Shown here in pieces: positions 34,555-42,393 of a stretch of 64,000 nt of DNA. How positions within the stretch are numbered: position 1 is the stretch's first letter; the number at the start of each line of letters is the position of its first letter. A program made the translations under genes and the position numbers. The notes under the pieces are model-generated. The model made no database searches. It worked only from the letters and a program-made list of their open reading frames with translations, and was not told the DNA's origin. Source of the stretch: JALVIU01 sp964462295 (GTDB lineage: Bacteria > Atribacterota > JALVIU01); contig CAYWXH010000003.1 of the NCBI GenBank assembly GCA_964462295.1, positions 1 through 64,000 on the forward strand. The letters run 5' to 3'.

Positions 34555-34583
34555 TTGATTTTTTTGCGAAAGTATGGTATAAT
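34555..34583 (+). promoter_or_regulatory. Promoter giving a leaderless smpB mRNA
   Basis: TTGATT (34555-34560), 17-base spacer, TATAAT (34578-34583). The smpB ATG begins seven bases after the last T, exactly where transcription should start, and no Shine-Dalgarno lies between. Confidence 0.75.
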
Positions 34584-34589
34584 TTTCTC

Positions 34590-35048
34590 ATGGAGAAAAT
34601 AGTTGCAACCAATAGGAAGGCAAGATTTAACTACCATATCTTGGATACATATGAAGCTGGAATAGAGCTTAAGGGAAATGAGGTAAAATCAATAAGAGAG
34701 GGCAAAGTAAGTATAAATGAGTCCTTTGCTACTGTGAAAAACGGAGAAATTTTTGTACATAATATGCATATTTCCCCATATGAATTTGCAAATAGGTTTG
34801 CAGCAGACCCTAAAAGAAAGAGAAAGCTCCTATTACATAAAGAAGAGATTAGAAGAATTTCAAAAAGGGTTAGTGAAAAAGGTCTTACACTTATACCTTT
34901 AAAAGTTTATCTTAAAAACAATAAGGTAAAGGTAGAGCTTGGCATATGTAAAGGCAAGAAACTATATGATAAGAGGGAAACCATTGCGAAGCGTGATATG
35001 GAGCGCGAAATGAGAAGAAGGGGGCGAATGGTATCGACAGGGATATAG
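34590..35048 (+). CDS. smpB: SsrA-binding protein SmpB
   Basis: Binds tmRNA and carries it to stalled ribosomes for trans-translation. 152 residues, standard length. Signature KARFNYHILDTYEAGIELKG near the start, then NEVKSIREGKVSINESF; the basic tail KGKKLYDKRETIAKRDMERE reaches into the mRNA channel. The start is fixed by homology, and the promoter -10 lies only six bases away, so translation must be leaderless. Its last 29 bases are also the 5' end of the tmRNA gene. Confidence 0.96.
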   Translation: MEKIVATNRKARFNYHILDTYEAGIELKGNEVKSIREGKVSINESFATVKNGEIFVHNMHISPYEFANRFAADPKRKRKLLLHKEEIRRISKRVSEKGLTLIPLKVYLKNNKVKVELGICKGKKLYDKRETIAKRDMEREMRRRGRMVSTGI

Positions 35049-35366
35049 GGGGTATAAGTTGCGAGCCGAGCTCCTGTCTCGTAAAACCAGGACCAAACAA
35101 ATAAACGCCGAAGACAACTTCGCACTAGCAGCTTAGTTAATTAAGCTGCCGCCTACCCTTCCTCTGATCCTCGGGAAGGAATAGGCGTCAATGAGAGGAT
35201 CTTATCTTTCACCCTTGCCCACGGGGTGAAAGAGACATATTCTGTGGGCTTGCAATCTTCTCCCTGCCTGAGGGGGAGGAGATTGTGAAATTTAAACCTC
35301 AGGCTACGCTCGTAGAGGCTTGTACCAACATATCCCTGGACGCGGGTTCGATTCCCGCCGCCTCCA
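35020..35366 (+). ncRNA. ssrA: Transfer-messenger RNA (tmRNA)
   Basis: Rescues stalled ribosomes with SmpB. The 5' strand GGGGGCG (35020-35026) pairs with CGCCTCC (35359-35365), followed by A35366; CCA is not encoded. The T arm is 35342-35358 (GCGGGTTCGATTCCCGC). The tag-reading frame ends AAC GCC GAA GAC AAC TTC GCA CTA GCA GCT TAG (35104-35136), a tag ending NAEDNFALAA; I cannot fix the resume codon. GCAGCTTA around the stop pairs with TAAGCTGC as the helix after the tag. About 347 nt. No clear own promoter; probably processed from the smpB transcript. Confidence 0.95.
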
Positions 35367-35403
35367 TTTTTATGACTATTTAGCTGGAGGACAATATAAA
35401 GTA

Positions 35404-36921
35404 ATGAAGCAAAAATACCTGTTTTTTTCTTTGCTTTTTTTTCTCCTAATTTTTATCCTCTTTTATCCTTCCCCAGGATATGCTATAAAGAAAGTTAGTG
35501 TATATGTAGATGGTAGATATATAGGAAAAATAGATATATATCCTGGTACACAGGGAAATATCTTGCTTCCTATAAGAGATTTATTCAGACTTTTGGGGGG
35601 TTCTGTGGGATGGATTGGCAGTACAAAAGAGACATATATTCAACTTGCAGGCAAAAAGGTTAGGATAAAAATTGGTAGTAATGAATATAGGGTGGATAGT
35701 GAAGTTGGTCATCTTGATACCCCTTTATCAGTGATCGATAATAAGCTCGTAATCCCGTGTGATATTTTGAAAAAGATATGGGGATATGATTGTGTTTTGA
35801 CATCTGGGGGCAGTAAACTTAGTATAAATACTACTTTACCTGTACTTGAAAATTTCTATTATAAAAAGAGTAAAGATAGGATAGAATTTATATTTAAGTT
35901 TTCTAAGAAACCAGAGATTAAAGCGGGAAAACTTTCCTCTCCACCGCGTATATTTGTTGACCTTTACAATACCTCTTCAAGGGTATCATTTGACAATATT
36001 TTAATAAACAGTAATATTGTAAAAGGGGTGCGTTCTGGAAGATTTACTCCATCTATTTTTCGAATAGTATTTGATTTAGTTAAGGATGCTTATTATACCA
36101 CTCAGGTAAATGGCAATGATTTGGTCCTTACCATTTTTTACAAAGGGGGAAGCCTGTCTCAACCTACCCCTCTTCCTTCTATGGCAGAAACACCTACTTC
36201 TGGGACAAATACCCCACCTCCTATAAAGTGGACACCACCGCAAAATCATAAAAAAAAGATTATTATTTTAGACCCTGGGCATGGAGGAAAGGACCCAGGA
36301 GCTATAGGAAGATATGGGACAAAGGAGAAAAATATAGTCCTATCTGTTGCCCTTAGATTAAAAAAGATGCTTGAACAGAGTGGATACACTGTATATATGA
36401 CAAGATCAAGTGATAGATTTATCCCATTACAGGAAAGACCTCGCATTGCCAACAGGAAGAATGGAGACCTATTTATAAGTATTCATGTCAATTCTGCACC
36501 CAAAAATACAAAGGCATCAGGTATAGAAACATTCTATCTTTCTTCGAGATATTCTGATCCACAGGCAAAAGAGGTGGCAAAGAGGGAGAATACATCAAGT
36601 TTTACAGGTAAGCCTCTTACAGAAGACGAGCTTATAAAACTTATTTTAAGTGATCTCTTGCTTACAGTCAATATTGAGGATAGTAGTAAATTTGCAGGAC
36701 TTTTGGAAAAACAACTAACACGATATGTAAAATTACCTGTTCGAGGGGTAAAAACAGCACCATTTATTGTACTTAAAGGGCTTAAAATGCCGGCTGTCCT
36801 AGTAGAACTTGGATTTATTTCAAATCCAAAAGAAGAGAGTTTGCTTAAGTCTAAGGACTTTCAACTAAAACTCGTAAAGGGTATTACAAGTGCAATCAAG
36901 CTCTTCTTTAGGGGACATTAG
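35404..36921 (+). CDS. N-acetylmuramoyl-L-alanine amidase with stalk and AMIN domains
   Basis: A 505-residue exported cell-wall hydrolase. Signal peptide 1-27; a copper-amine-oxidase-N-like stalk domain at about 30-140 (ILLPIRDLFRLLGGSVGW); an AMIN domain at about 155-245; a Pro/Thr linker; and a zinc-dependent Amidase_3 domain at about 285-500 with LDPGHGGKDPGAIG, SIHVNSAPK and AVLVELGFISN, which hold the zinc histidines and catalytic glutamate. It cuts the amide between muramic acid and the peptide. Upstream in-frame codons lie in ssrA; ATG 35404 follows GGAGG by 13 bases. Confidence 0.92.
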   Translation: MKQKYLFFSLLFFLLIFILFYPSPGYAIKKVSVYVDGRYIGKIDIYPGTQGNILLPIRDLFRLLGGSVGWIGSTKETYIQLAGKKVRIKIGSNEYRVDSEVGHLDTPLSVIDNKLVIPCDILKKIWGYDCVLTSGGSKLSINTTLPVLENFYYKKSKDRIEFIFKFSKKPEIKAGKLSSPPRIFVDLYNTSSRVSFDNILINSNIVKGVRSGRFTPSIFRIVFDLVKDAYYTTQVNGNDLVLTIFYKGGSLSQPTPLPSMAETPTSGTNTPPPIKWTPPQNHKKKIIILDPGHGGKDPGAIGRYGTKEKNIVLSVALRLKKMLEQSGYTVYMTRSSDRFIPLQERPRIANRKNGDLFISIHVNSAPKNTKASGIETFYLSSRYSDPQAKEVAKRENTSSFTGKPLTEDELIKLILSDLLLTVNIEDSSKFAGLLEKQLTRYVKLPVRGVKTAPFIVLKGLKMPAVLVELGFISNPKEESLLKSKDFQLKLVKGITSAIKLFFRGH

Positions 36922-36923
36922 CC

Positions 36924-37487
36924 ATGGACAAATCAAAGATATATATAACTTTAATTATTTTACTTATAATAGTAATAGGTATACTAGGTTTCTTTTTTTA
37001 CTTAAAATTACAATATATACAAAAAGCTACATTAACCCCGGCCCCTACTACTTCTGAGATTGGGAAAGAAAAAAAGATAGAAAAAGAGGTAGTATTATAT
37101 TTTGCAACAAGTGATGGAGAACATCTTGGAAAAGAGGTAAGGTTAATTAAGACTTCTCTGGGTGATCTTCCTAAGAGGATTTTTAGAGAGCTTAAAATAG
37201 GACCTAAGGAAAAAGGTTTATATAGGATCCTTGAGGATAATGTAAAACTTAGAGATATCTACATAAGTGGAGGGGTTGGGTTTGTAGATCTGGACGGTTC
37301 TATCCTTGATAGGGGAATGGGTACAACAGAAGAGTTACTTGTAATCTATTCTATTGTGGATAGCTTATGTTTTTCTCTTGGACTTTCAAAGATTAAATTT
37401 TTGGTGGATGGGAAGGAGATTGATACCTTTGGCCATATAGATATCTCTAACCCTTTATATCCAAACTATGATATAATAGCAAAATGA
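36924..37487 (+). CDS. GerMN-domain membrane-anchored protein
   Basis: A 187-residue protein with an N-terminal transmembrane helix (about 7-27), a Pro/Thr linker, and a GerMN domain at about 53-175 (LPKRIFRELKIGPKEKG, then SGGVGFVDLDGSI and EELLVIYSIVDSL). GerMN domains are often paired with amidases, as here, and occur also in non-spore-formers, so this is no evidence for sporulation. Likely acts in cell-wall remodelling with the amidase. It overlaps tlyA by four bases. Confidence 0.85.
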   Translation: MDKSKIYITLIILLIIVIGILGFFFYLKLQYIQKATLTPAPTTSEIGKEKKIEKEVVLYFATSDGEHLGKEVRLIKTSLGDLPKRIFRELKIGPKEKGLYRILEDNVKLRDIYISGGVGFVDLDGSILDRGMGTTEELLVIYSIVDSLCFSLGLSKIKFLVDGKEIDTFGHIDISNPLYPNYDIIAK

Positions 37488-38287
37488 AGGAAAGATTAGA
37501 TCAATTGTTGGTAGAACAGGGATTTTTTGAAACCAGGGAGAGGGCCAAAAGGGCTATTATAGAAGGCATAGTGGCTGTAGAGGGCTATCAGCATTTAAAG
37601 CCAGGTACACGTATTGATGAAAATGCAAAAATCACGATAAAGGATAAAAAAAGGATTTTTCCCTATGTAAGCCGGGGAGGGTTAAAACTTAAAAAGGCAT
37701 TAGAGGAGTTCCAGATTATTGTAAAAGATAAGGTGGCTTTGGATATTGGTGCATCCACTGGGGGATTTACAGATTGTCTCTTGCAATTTGGTGCAATGAA
37801 GGTTTATGCTGTGGATGTAGGATACGGGCAGTTTGATTGGAAACTTAGAAATGATTCTCGAGTAGTATTAAGGGAGAGGGTAAATGCAAGATATCTTACA
37901 AGAGAAGTAGTACCTGAAGATGTAGATATAGTAGTAATGGATGTCTCTTTTATCTCAGTCTCTAAGATTATCCCATCTGTTTTATCATTTTTAAAAGATG
38001 AAGGAGATATAATAATACTTGTAAAACCTCAATTTGAGGCAGGGAAAGAGGATGTAGGGAAAGGGGTAATAAGAGACTCTAAGATTCATAAAAAGGTTAT
38101 AAAAAGTGTTTTAGATAGATGTGTAGAATTTTCTTTAGGTTTTTTAGGACTTACATGGTCTCCGATAAAGGGGCCCAAGGGCAATATGGAATTTTTACTT
38201 TGGTGTAAAAAAGGTATAAAATGTACACTGAATATTGAAGAATATATAAATAGAGTAGTAGAGGAGGCACATAGAAAATTGGATTGA
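37484..38287 (+). CDS. tlyA: TlyA-family rRNA 2'-O-methyltransferase
   Basis: A 267-residue TlyA/hemolysin-A-type protein: an S4 RNA-binding domain at about 3-60 (RLDQLLVEQGFFETRERAKR) and an FtsJ-type methyltransferase at about 62-250 with the SAM motif ALDIGASTGGFTDCLL at 85-100, VVMDVSFIS near 152 and VKPQFEAGKEDVGKGGV-like loop near 184-198. TlyA methylates 16S and/or 23S rRNA cytidine ribose. The stop TGA overlaps the TTG start of the next ORF. Confidence 0.93.
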   Translation: MKERLDQLLVEQGFFETRERAKRAIIEGIVAVEGYQHLKPGTRIDENAKITIKDKKRIFPYVSRGGLKLKKALEEFQIIVKDKVALDIGASTGGFTDCLLQFGAMKVYAVDVGYGQFDWKLRNDSRVVLRERVNARYLTREVVPEDVDIVVMDVSFISVSKIIPSVLSFLKDEGDIIILVKPQFEAGKEDVGKGVIRDSKIHKKVIKSVLDRCVEFSLGFLGLTWSPIKGPKGNMEFLLWCKKGIKCTLNIEEYINRVVEEAHRKLD

Positions 38288-38802
38288 GCTATTTTTTGTT
38301 TCTGATTCTAATCTTATCTCTTTTCTGGTTTTTCCTCTTATGGTTACCAAAGAGATTGCAAAAGGAAAGATTTAAAAAGAGAATGTTAAGTGGAAAGACG
38401 GCCGAAAAAGAGGCAGAGGAAATTCTAAGAAAAAGAGGATACAAGATACTATCCTATCAGAAGAGAGACAAGTATGAAATTATAGTAGATAATGAACCCT
38501 ACCAGATAACTGTTATTGCTGATTTTCTTGTAGAAAAAAGAGGAAGGAAGTATGTAGTAGAGGTAAAAACCGGAAGAGATGCCCCCTCTATTAAAAACTC
38601 TACAACAAGAAGACAGCTTCTTGAGTATTATTATGTATTTAAACCAGATGGTATATTACTTGTAGATATGGAGAATGGACTATTTCATCATATAGAATTT
38701 CTCTTTCCGTACAGACATAATATTTATAATTACATAATCTATTTTATAGTCGGCTTTCTTGCTGGAGGTGTAATATTATATTTGATCATGAGGATAAAAT
38801 GA
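38284..38802 (+). CDS. Membrane-anchored PD-(D/E)XK nuclease-like protein
   Basis: A 172-residue protein with a hydrophobic helix at each end (about 2-20 and 145-168) and a basic soluble middle. The middle carries ITVIADFLVEKRG then YVVEVKTG, the D...ExK active-site pattern of restriction-like nucleases, preceded by AEKEAEEILRKRGYKIL typical of such folds (Holliday-junction-resolvase/NERD-like). Start TTG 38284 overlaps the tlyA stop. Membrane attachment at both termini is unusual for this fold. No proven function; a DNA- or RNA-cleaving activity is inferred. Confidence 0.7.
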   Translation: MSYFLFLILILSLFWFFLLWLPKRLQKERFKKRMLSGKTAEKEAEEILRKRGYKILSYQKRDKYEIIVDNEPYQITVIADFLVEKRGRKYVVEVKTGRDAPSIKNSTTRRQLLEYYYVFKPDGILLVDMENGLFHHIEFLFPYRHNIYNYIIYFIVGFLAGGVILYLIMRIK

Positions 38803-39653
38803 TATTTGGATTGGTTCTTAATACAAAGAAAGAGATAGCTATCGAGGTTGCAAAGAGGATAATAGAATTTCTTTTTCAAAGAGGTTATGAGGTTCTTATT
38901 GAAAAAAGAGATGATGAGCCTTGTATAGAGGATTTTAAGGATTTTTTCGTATCAGATGATATTTTCTTGAAAAAAGTAGACCTTATTATAGTTTTGGGGG
39001 GAGATGGCACCTTTTTGCGGGCATCTAGAAAGGCTGTTTTTTATGATATACCTATATTAGGTGTAGACCTTGGAGGTCTTGGTTTTTTATCAGAGATAGG
39101 TAAGGAGCAGATAGAAGAGGGAATAGAAAGGTTTGTTAAAGGTAACTATTCTATAGAAGAAAGGATGATGATAGAGGCCTCTATCTTTGAAAAAGATGAA
39201 CTTATATTTTCATCTGTTGCCTTAAATGATGTAGTTTTGAATAAGTTCAGGATTTCCCGTATAACCAAGTTTGTAACCAAGGTAAATGGTAAAGACCTTA
39301 CTACTTATCCTGCAGATGGTATTATCATATCTACACCTACGGGTTCTACTGCCTATTCTCTATCTGCAGGGGGCCCTATAGTAGAGCCTTTGGCAGATGT
39401 ACTTGTTGTAACTCCTATATGTGCACATACCCTCTATTCTCGTTCCCTTGTCATACGGGGAGACAGAGAGATAGAGATTACACTTTTTGAACCGGAGGAA
39501 GATGTCCTTGTAACATACGATGGACAGAAGAGTCTTAAGATATCTTATAGAAATAAAATTATAATAAAGAAATATAAAAAAAAGGTAAAAATAGTGAGAT
39601 TCTATGGTGCTCACTTTTTTGATGTATTAAGAGAAAAATTGAGATGGGGTTAA
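38799..39653 (+). CDS. nadK: NAD kinase
   Basis: Phosphorylates NAD to NADP, here probably with ATP. 284 residues. The diphosphate-binding motif GGDGT is at 67-71, the family segment ADGIIISTPTGSTAYSLSAGG near 168-188, and TPICAHTLYSRSLVI near 202-216. It starts four bases before the preceding stop and overlaps recN by ten bases. The tlyA-nadK-recN order is widespread in Gram-positive and related bacteria, so this segment is ordinary. Confidence 0.95.
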   Translation: MIFGLVLNTKKEIAIEVAKRIIEFLFQRGYEVLIEKRDDEPCIEDFKDFFVSDDIFLKKVDLIIVLGGDGTFLRASRKAVFYDIPILGVDLGGLGFLSEIGKEQIEEGIERFVKGNYSIEERMMIEASIFEKDELIFSSVALNDVVLNKFRISRITKFVTKVNGKDLTTYPADGIIISTPTGSTAYSLSAGGPIVEPLADVLVVTPICAHTLYSRSLVIRGDREIEITLFEPEEDVLVTYDGQKSLKISYRNKIIIKKYKKKVKIVRFYGAHFFDVLREKLRWG

Positions 39654-41305
39654 GAGAATTAACAATAAAAAATTTTGCACTTATTGAGTATATAGATGTG
39701 GAATTTGCTCCTGGGCTTAATGTGATAACAGGAGAGACTGGAGCAGGTAAGACCCTTATTTTAAAGGCAATTGAATTTGCACTTGGGGCAAGGGCAGATG
39801 CAAGGTATATAAGGGATAAGGAGAGGGGAAGTGTTACCCTTCTTATAGATATTCCAGGGCCATATGTGGAATCTTTGGGGCTTAGAGAAGGAGAAGAACT
39901 TATTGTCAAAAGAGAAATTGAACCTGGTGGACGGACAAAAATGTATATAAATGGAGAACCTGTACCTCAGATGAAAACAAAGGAGGTCCTCTTTAATATA
40001 TTTGAGTTTCATGGGCAATTTTCTAATATTGCCCTTTTTACAAAATCATATATGACGAATTTGTATGACAATTTTTTAGGGGATAAGGTTTCAAAAATTA
40101 AAAAAGAATTGAAGGAGAATCTCTCTAGATTAAAGGTTCTAAAGGAAAAACTTAGAGAAAATACAAGTGAAAATCATGAAGAAGAGATTAAATACATAGA
40201 AGAGCAACTTAGGGAATTTGAGGCCTTAGGGATTACTCAAGATACAGAGGATACCCTGCGAGATGAAGAGAAACTGTTGAGAAATGCAAGAGAAATAGTA
40301 AAGAGTGTTACCTTTTCTTATGACCTATTGTATGGCAATGATACATCTGTAGGTTCTCTTTTGGCCCTTGTCAAGAGAGAACTTGGTCGTATATCTTCGT
40401 ATTCTTCTGATATAAATAATATTATAGATAGAATAGATTCTTTGTCAATTGAAGTAGACGATATATCCCAAGAACTATATGATTTTAGGGAGAAAATAGA
40501 GATAGATGATGAAAGGTTGGAAAAAGTAGAAGAACTTCTCTCTCAAATTTATTCATTTAAGAGAAAATACAGAATAAAAGATATGACAGATATAATATCT
40601 TATATGAATGATTTAAAGGAGAGACTTAAATCCTTATATGATAAAAAGAGAGAAATAAAGGAAATAGAGGAGGAGATAGATAATATAAAGTTTAAATTAA
40701 AATCATTAGCTGATAGATTGACGACATTCCGGTTAGAAAAGATAAAGGATATAGAAAAAAAGATAGAAGAGAATATAAAAGAATTGGGTATGCCATATGC
40801 TAAATTTACAATATCTATGGTACCAAGCAAGAGAGGAGAAGAGATTTTAACAGATAAGGGGGTTATATATATTAATGAAAATGGAAAAGAGGAGATAGAG
40901 TTTTTGTTCTCTGCAAATCCTGACAAAAGCCCAGATTCCCTTTCTAAGGTAGCATCTGGGGGAGAGCTATCCCGTGTTATGCTTGCGATAAAGTCTGTAC
41001 TTTTCCGAAGGGATAGCATGGAAAAGGTACTTTTATTTGATGAAATAGACCAGGGGATAGGAGAGAGGTTAGGAGATGTTGTTGGGGAAAAATTGAAGGA
41101 GCTTTCTCGGTTTAATCAGCTTATAGTAGTTACTCATCTTTCTCAAATAGCAAAAAAGGCGGATAATCACATATTTATTAGTAAATCATTTTTAGATGGA
41201 AAAACAAATGTTTTTGCCAGGTTAATTCAAGGGGAAGAGAGGAATAAAGAACTTTTGCGTATGATTGGTGGAGAAGGCCATATAAGGACATTAAGGAGGG
41301 AATAA
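39644..41305 (+). CDS. recN: DNA repair protein RecN
   Basis: SMC-like ATPase that acts in double-strand-break repair. 553 residues. Walker A GETGAGKT at 30-37; a long, highly charged coiled coil at about 155-385; signature LSKVASGGELSRVMLAIKS near 430-448 and Walker B VLLFDEIDQGIG near 462-473. Length is typical. Stop to buk start is five bases with AAGGAGG inside the recN end, so fermentation genes are carried on the same transcript. Confidence 0.95.
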   Translation: MGLRELTIKNFALIEYIDVEFAPGLNVITGETGAGKTLILKAIEFALGARADARYIRDKERGSVTLLIDIPGPYVESLGLREGEELIVKREIEPGGRTKMYINGEPVPQMKTKEVLFNIFEFHGQFSNIALFTKSYMTNLYDNFLGDKVSKIKKELKENLSRLKVLKEKLRENTSENHEEEIKYIEEQLREFEALGITQDTEDTLRDEEKLLRNAREIVKSVTFSYDLLYGNDTSVGSLLALVKRELGRISSYSSDINNIIDRIDSLSIEVDDISQELYDFREKIEIDDERLEKVEELLSQIYSFKRKYRIKDMTDIISYMNDLKERLKSLYDKKREIKEIEEEIDNIKFKLKSLADRLTTFRLEKIKDIEKKIEENIKELGMPYAKFTISMVPSKRGEEILTDKGVIYINENGKEEIEFLFSANPDKSPDSLSKVASGGELSRVMLAIKSVLFRRDSMEKVLLFDEIDQGIGERLGDVVGEKLKELSRFNQLIVVTHLSQIAKKADNHIFISKSFLDGKTNVFARLIQGEERNKELLRMIGGEGHIRTLRRE

Positions 41306-41310
41306 CAACT

Positions 41311-42375
41311 ATGTATAAGGTATTAGTTATAAATCCAGGAGCGACTTCAACAAAAATAGCTGTATATGAAGATGAAAAAGAGATATTTTCTAAAACTATA
41401 TACCATTCTACAGAGGAAATCTCTAAATTTAATAAGGTTAGTGAACAGTATGAGTTTAGAAAAAATACGATATTGAACGCATTGGAGGAGGCAGGTTTCC
41501 CTATTGATAGTTTTTCTGCCATAGTAGGACGAGGTGGACTTCTTAAACCCCTCTCTGGAGGAACGTATCTTGTAAATGATAAGATGGTAGAGGACCTTAT
41601 AGAGAGGCCCAGGGCAGAACATGCATCAAATTTGGGTGCATTAATTGCCAAAGATATAGCATCATCTATAGGTGTCCCTGCATATATCGTAGACCCTGTT
41701 TGTGTAGATGAGTTTGAGCCGATTGCAAGGATTTCGGGTCTCCCTGAGATAGAAAGAGAGAGCCTTTCACATGCATTGAATTTAAAGGCTATGGCAAAAA
41801 GGTATGCAAAGGAGATAGGTAAAAACTATGAAGAATTAAACCTTGTAGTTGTACATCTTGGGTCTGGTATATCCGTAAGCGCACATAGAAATGGTCGCAT
41901 GATAGATGTAAATGATGCAAGTTCGGAGGGACCATTTGCCCCTGAGCGTTCGGGAAGTGTTCCCGAACGTGCCCTTGTGAAACTTTGTTATTCTGGTAAG
42001 TATACAGCGAAACAGATGGAGAAAAAGATATTTGGAGAAGGTGGTATGTATGCATATCTTGGAACTCGTGATGCCCGAGAGGTAGAAAAAATGATAGAAG
42101 AAGGCAATGAGCAGGCCAAACTTATATATGAGGCTATGGCATATCAGGTTGCAAAAGAGATAGGGGCAGTATCTACTGTGTTGAAAGGCAAGATAGATGC
42201 TATAATAATAGGAGGGGCCCTTGCATATTCTTCTATGTTTACTTCATGGATAAAGGAAAGGGTTTCATTTATATCAAAGATAGTTCTCTATCCAGGAAGT
42301 GATGAGATGAAGGCACTTGCCCTTGGGGCATTGAGAGTCTTAAGAGGAGAAGAAGAACCTAATATATACAAGTAG
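41311..42375 (+). CDS. buk: Butyrate / branched-chain fatty-acid kinase
   Basis: Acetokinase-family enzyme, 354 residues, making ATP and an acid from an acyl phosphate. VLVINPGATSTKIAVYEDE (3-21), GRGGLLKPLSGGTY (near 73-86), GSGISVSAHRNG near 187, and FAPERSGSVPERA near 216-228 are Buk hallmarks. The presence of an aminotransferase and a VOR-type oxidoreductase in the same operon favours isobutyryl-, isovaleryl- or methylbutyryl-phosphate over butyryl-phosphate. No butyryl-CoA synthesis genes are present here. Confidence 0.9.
   Translation: MYKVLVINPGATSTKIAVYEDEKEIFSKTIYHSTEEISKFNKVSEQYEFRKNTILNALEEAGFPIDSFSAIVGRGGLLKPLSGGTYLVNDKMVEDLIERPRAEHASNLGALIAKDIASSIGVPAYIVDPVCVDEFEPIARISGLPEIERESLSHALNLKAMAKRYAKEIGKNYEELNLVVVHLGSGISVSAHRNGRMIDVNDASSEGPFAPERSGSVPERALVKLCYSGKYTAKQMEKKIFGEGGMYAYLGTRDAREVEKMIEEGNEQAKLIYEAMAYQVAKEIGAVSTVLKGKIDAIIIGGALAYSSMFTSWIKERVSFISKIVLYPGSDEMKALALGALRVLRGEEEPNIYK
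41947..41969 (+). other. 10-bp hairpin within buk
   Basis: CGTTCGGGAA (41947-41956) and its exact complement (41960-41969) flank a three-base loop inside the conserved APERSGSVPER coding segment. GC-rich for this AT-rich sequence. Probably a by-product of the repeated PER/SG codons. Confidence 0.5.
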
Positions 42376-42393
42376 ATAAAAAGGAGGCGTAAG

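Noticed and set aside
35320..35403. Extended N-terminus of the amidase starting in ssrA
   Set aside because: The extra residues are the translated tmRNA T-arm; the signal peptide starts at 35404.
36924..37487. GerMN domain as evidence of sporulation
   Set aside because: GerMN domains occur widely in non-sporulating bacteria beside amidases; no spo genes are seen.
41947..41969. GC-rich hairpin in buk as a regulatory element
   Set aside because: It falls in the conserved APERSGSVPER segment, where repeated codons explain the symmetry; no sign of function.
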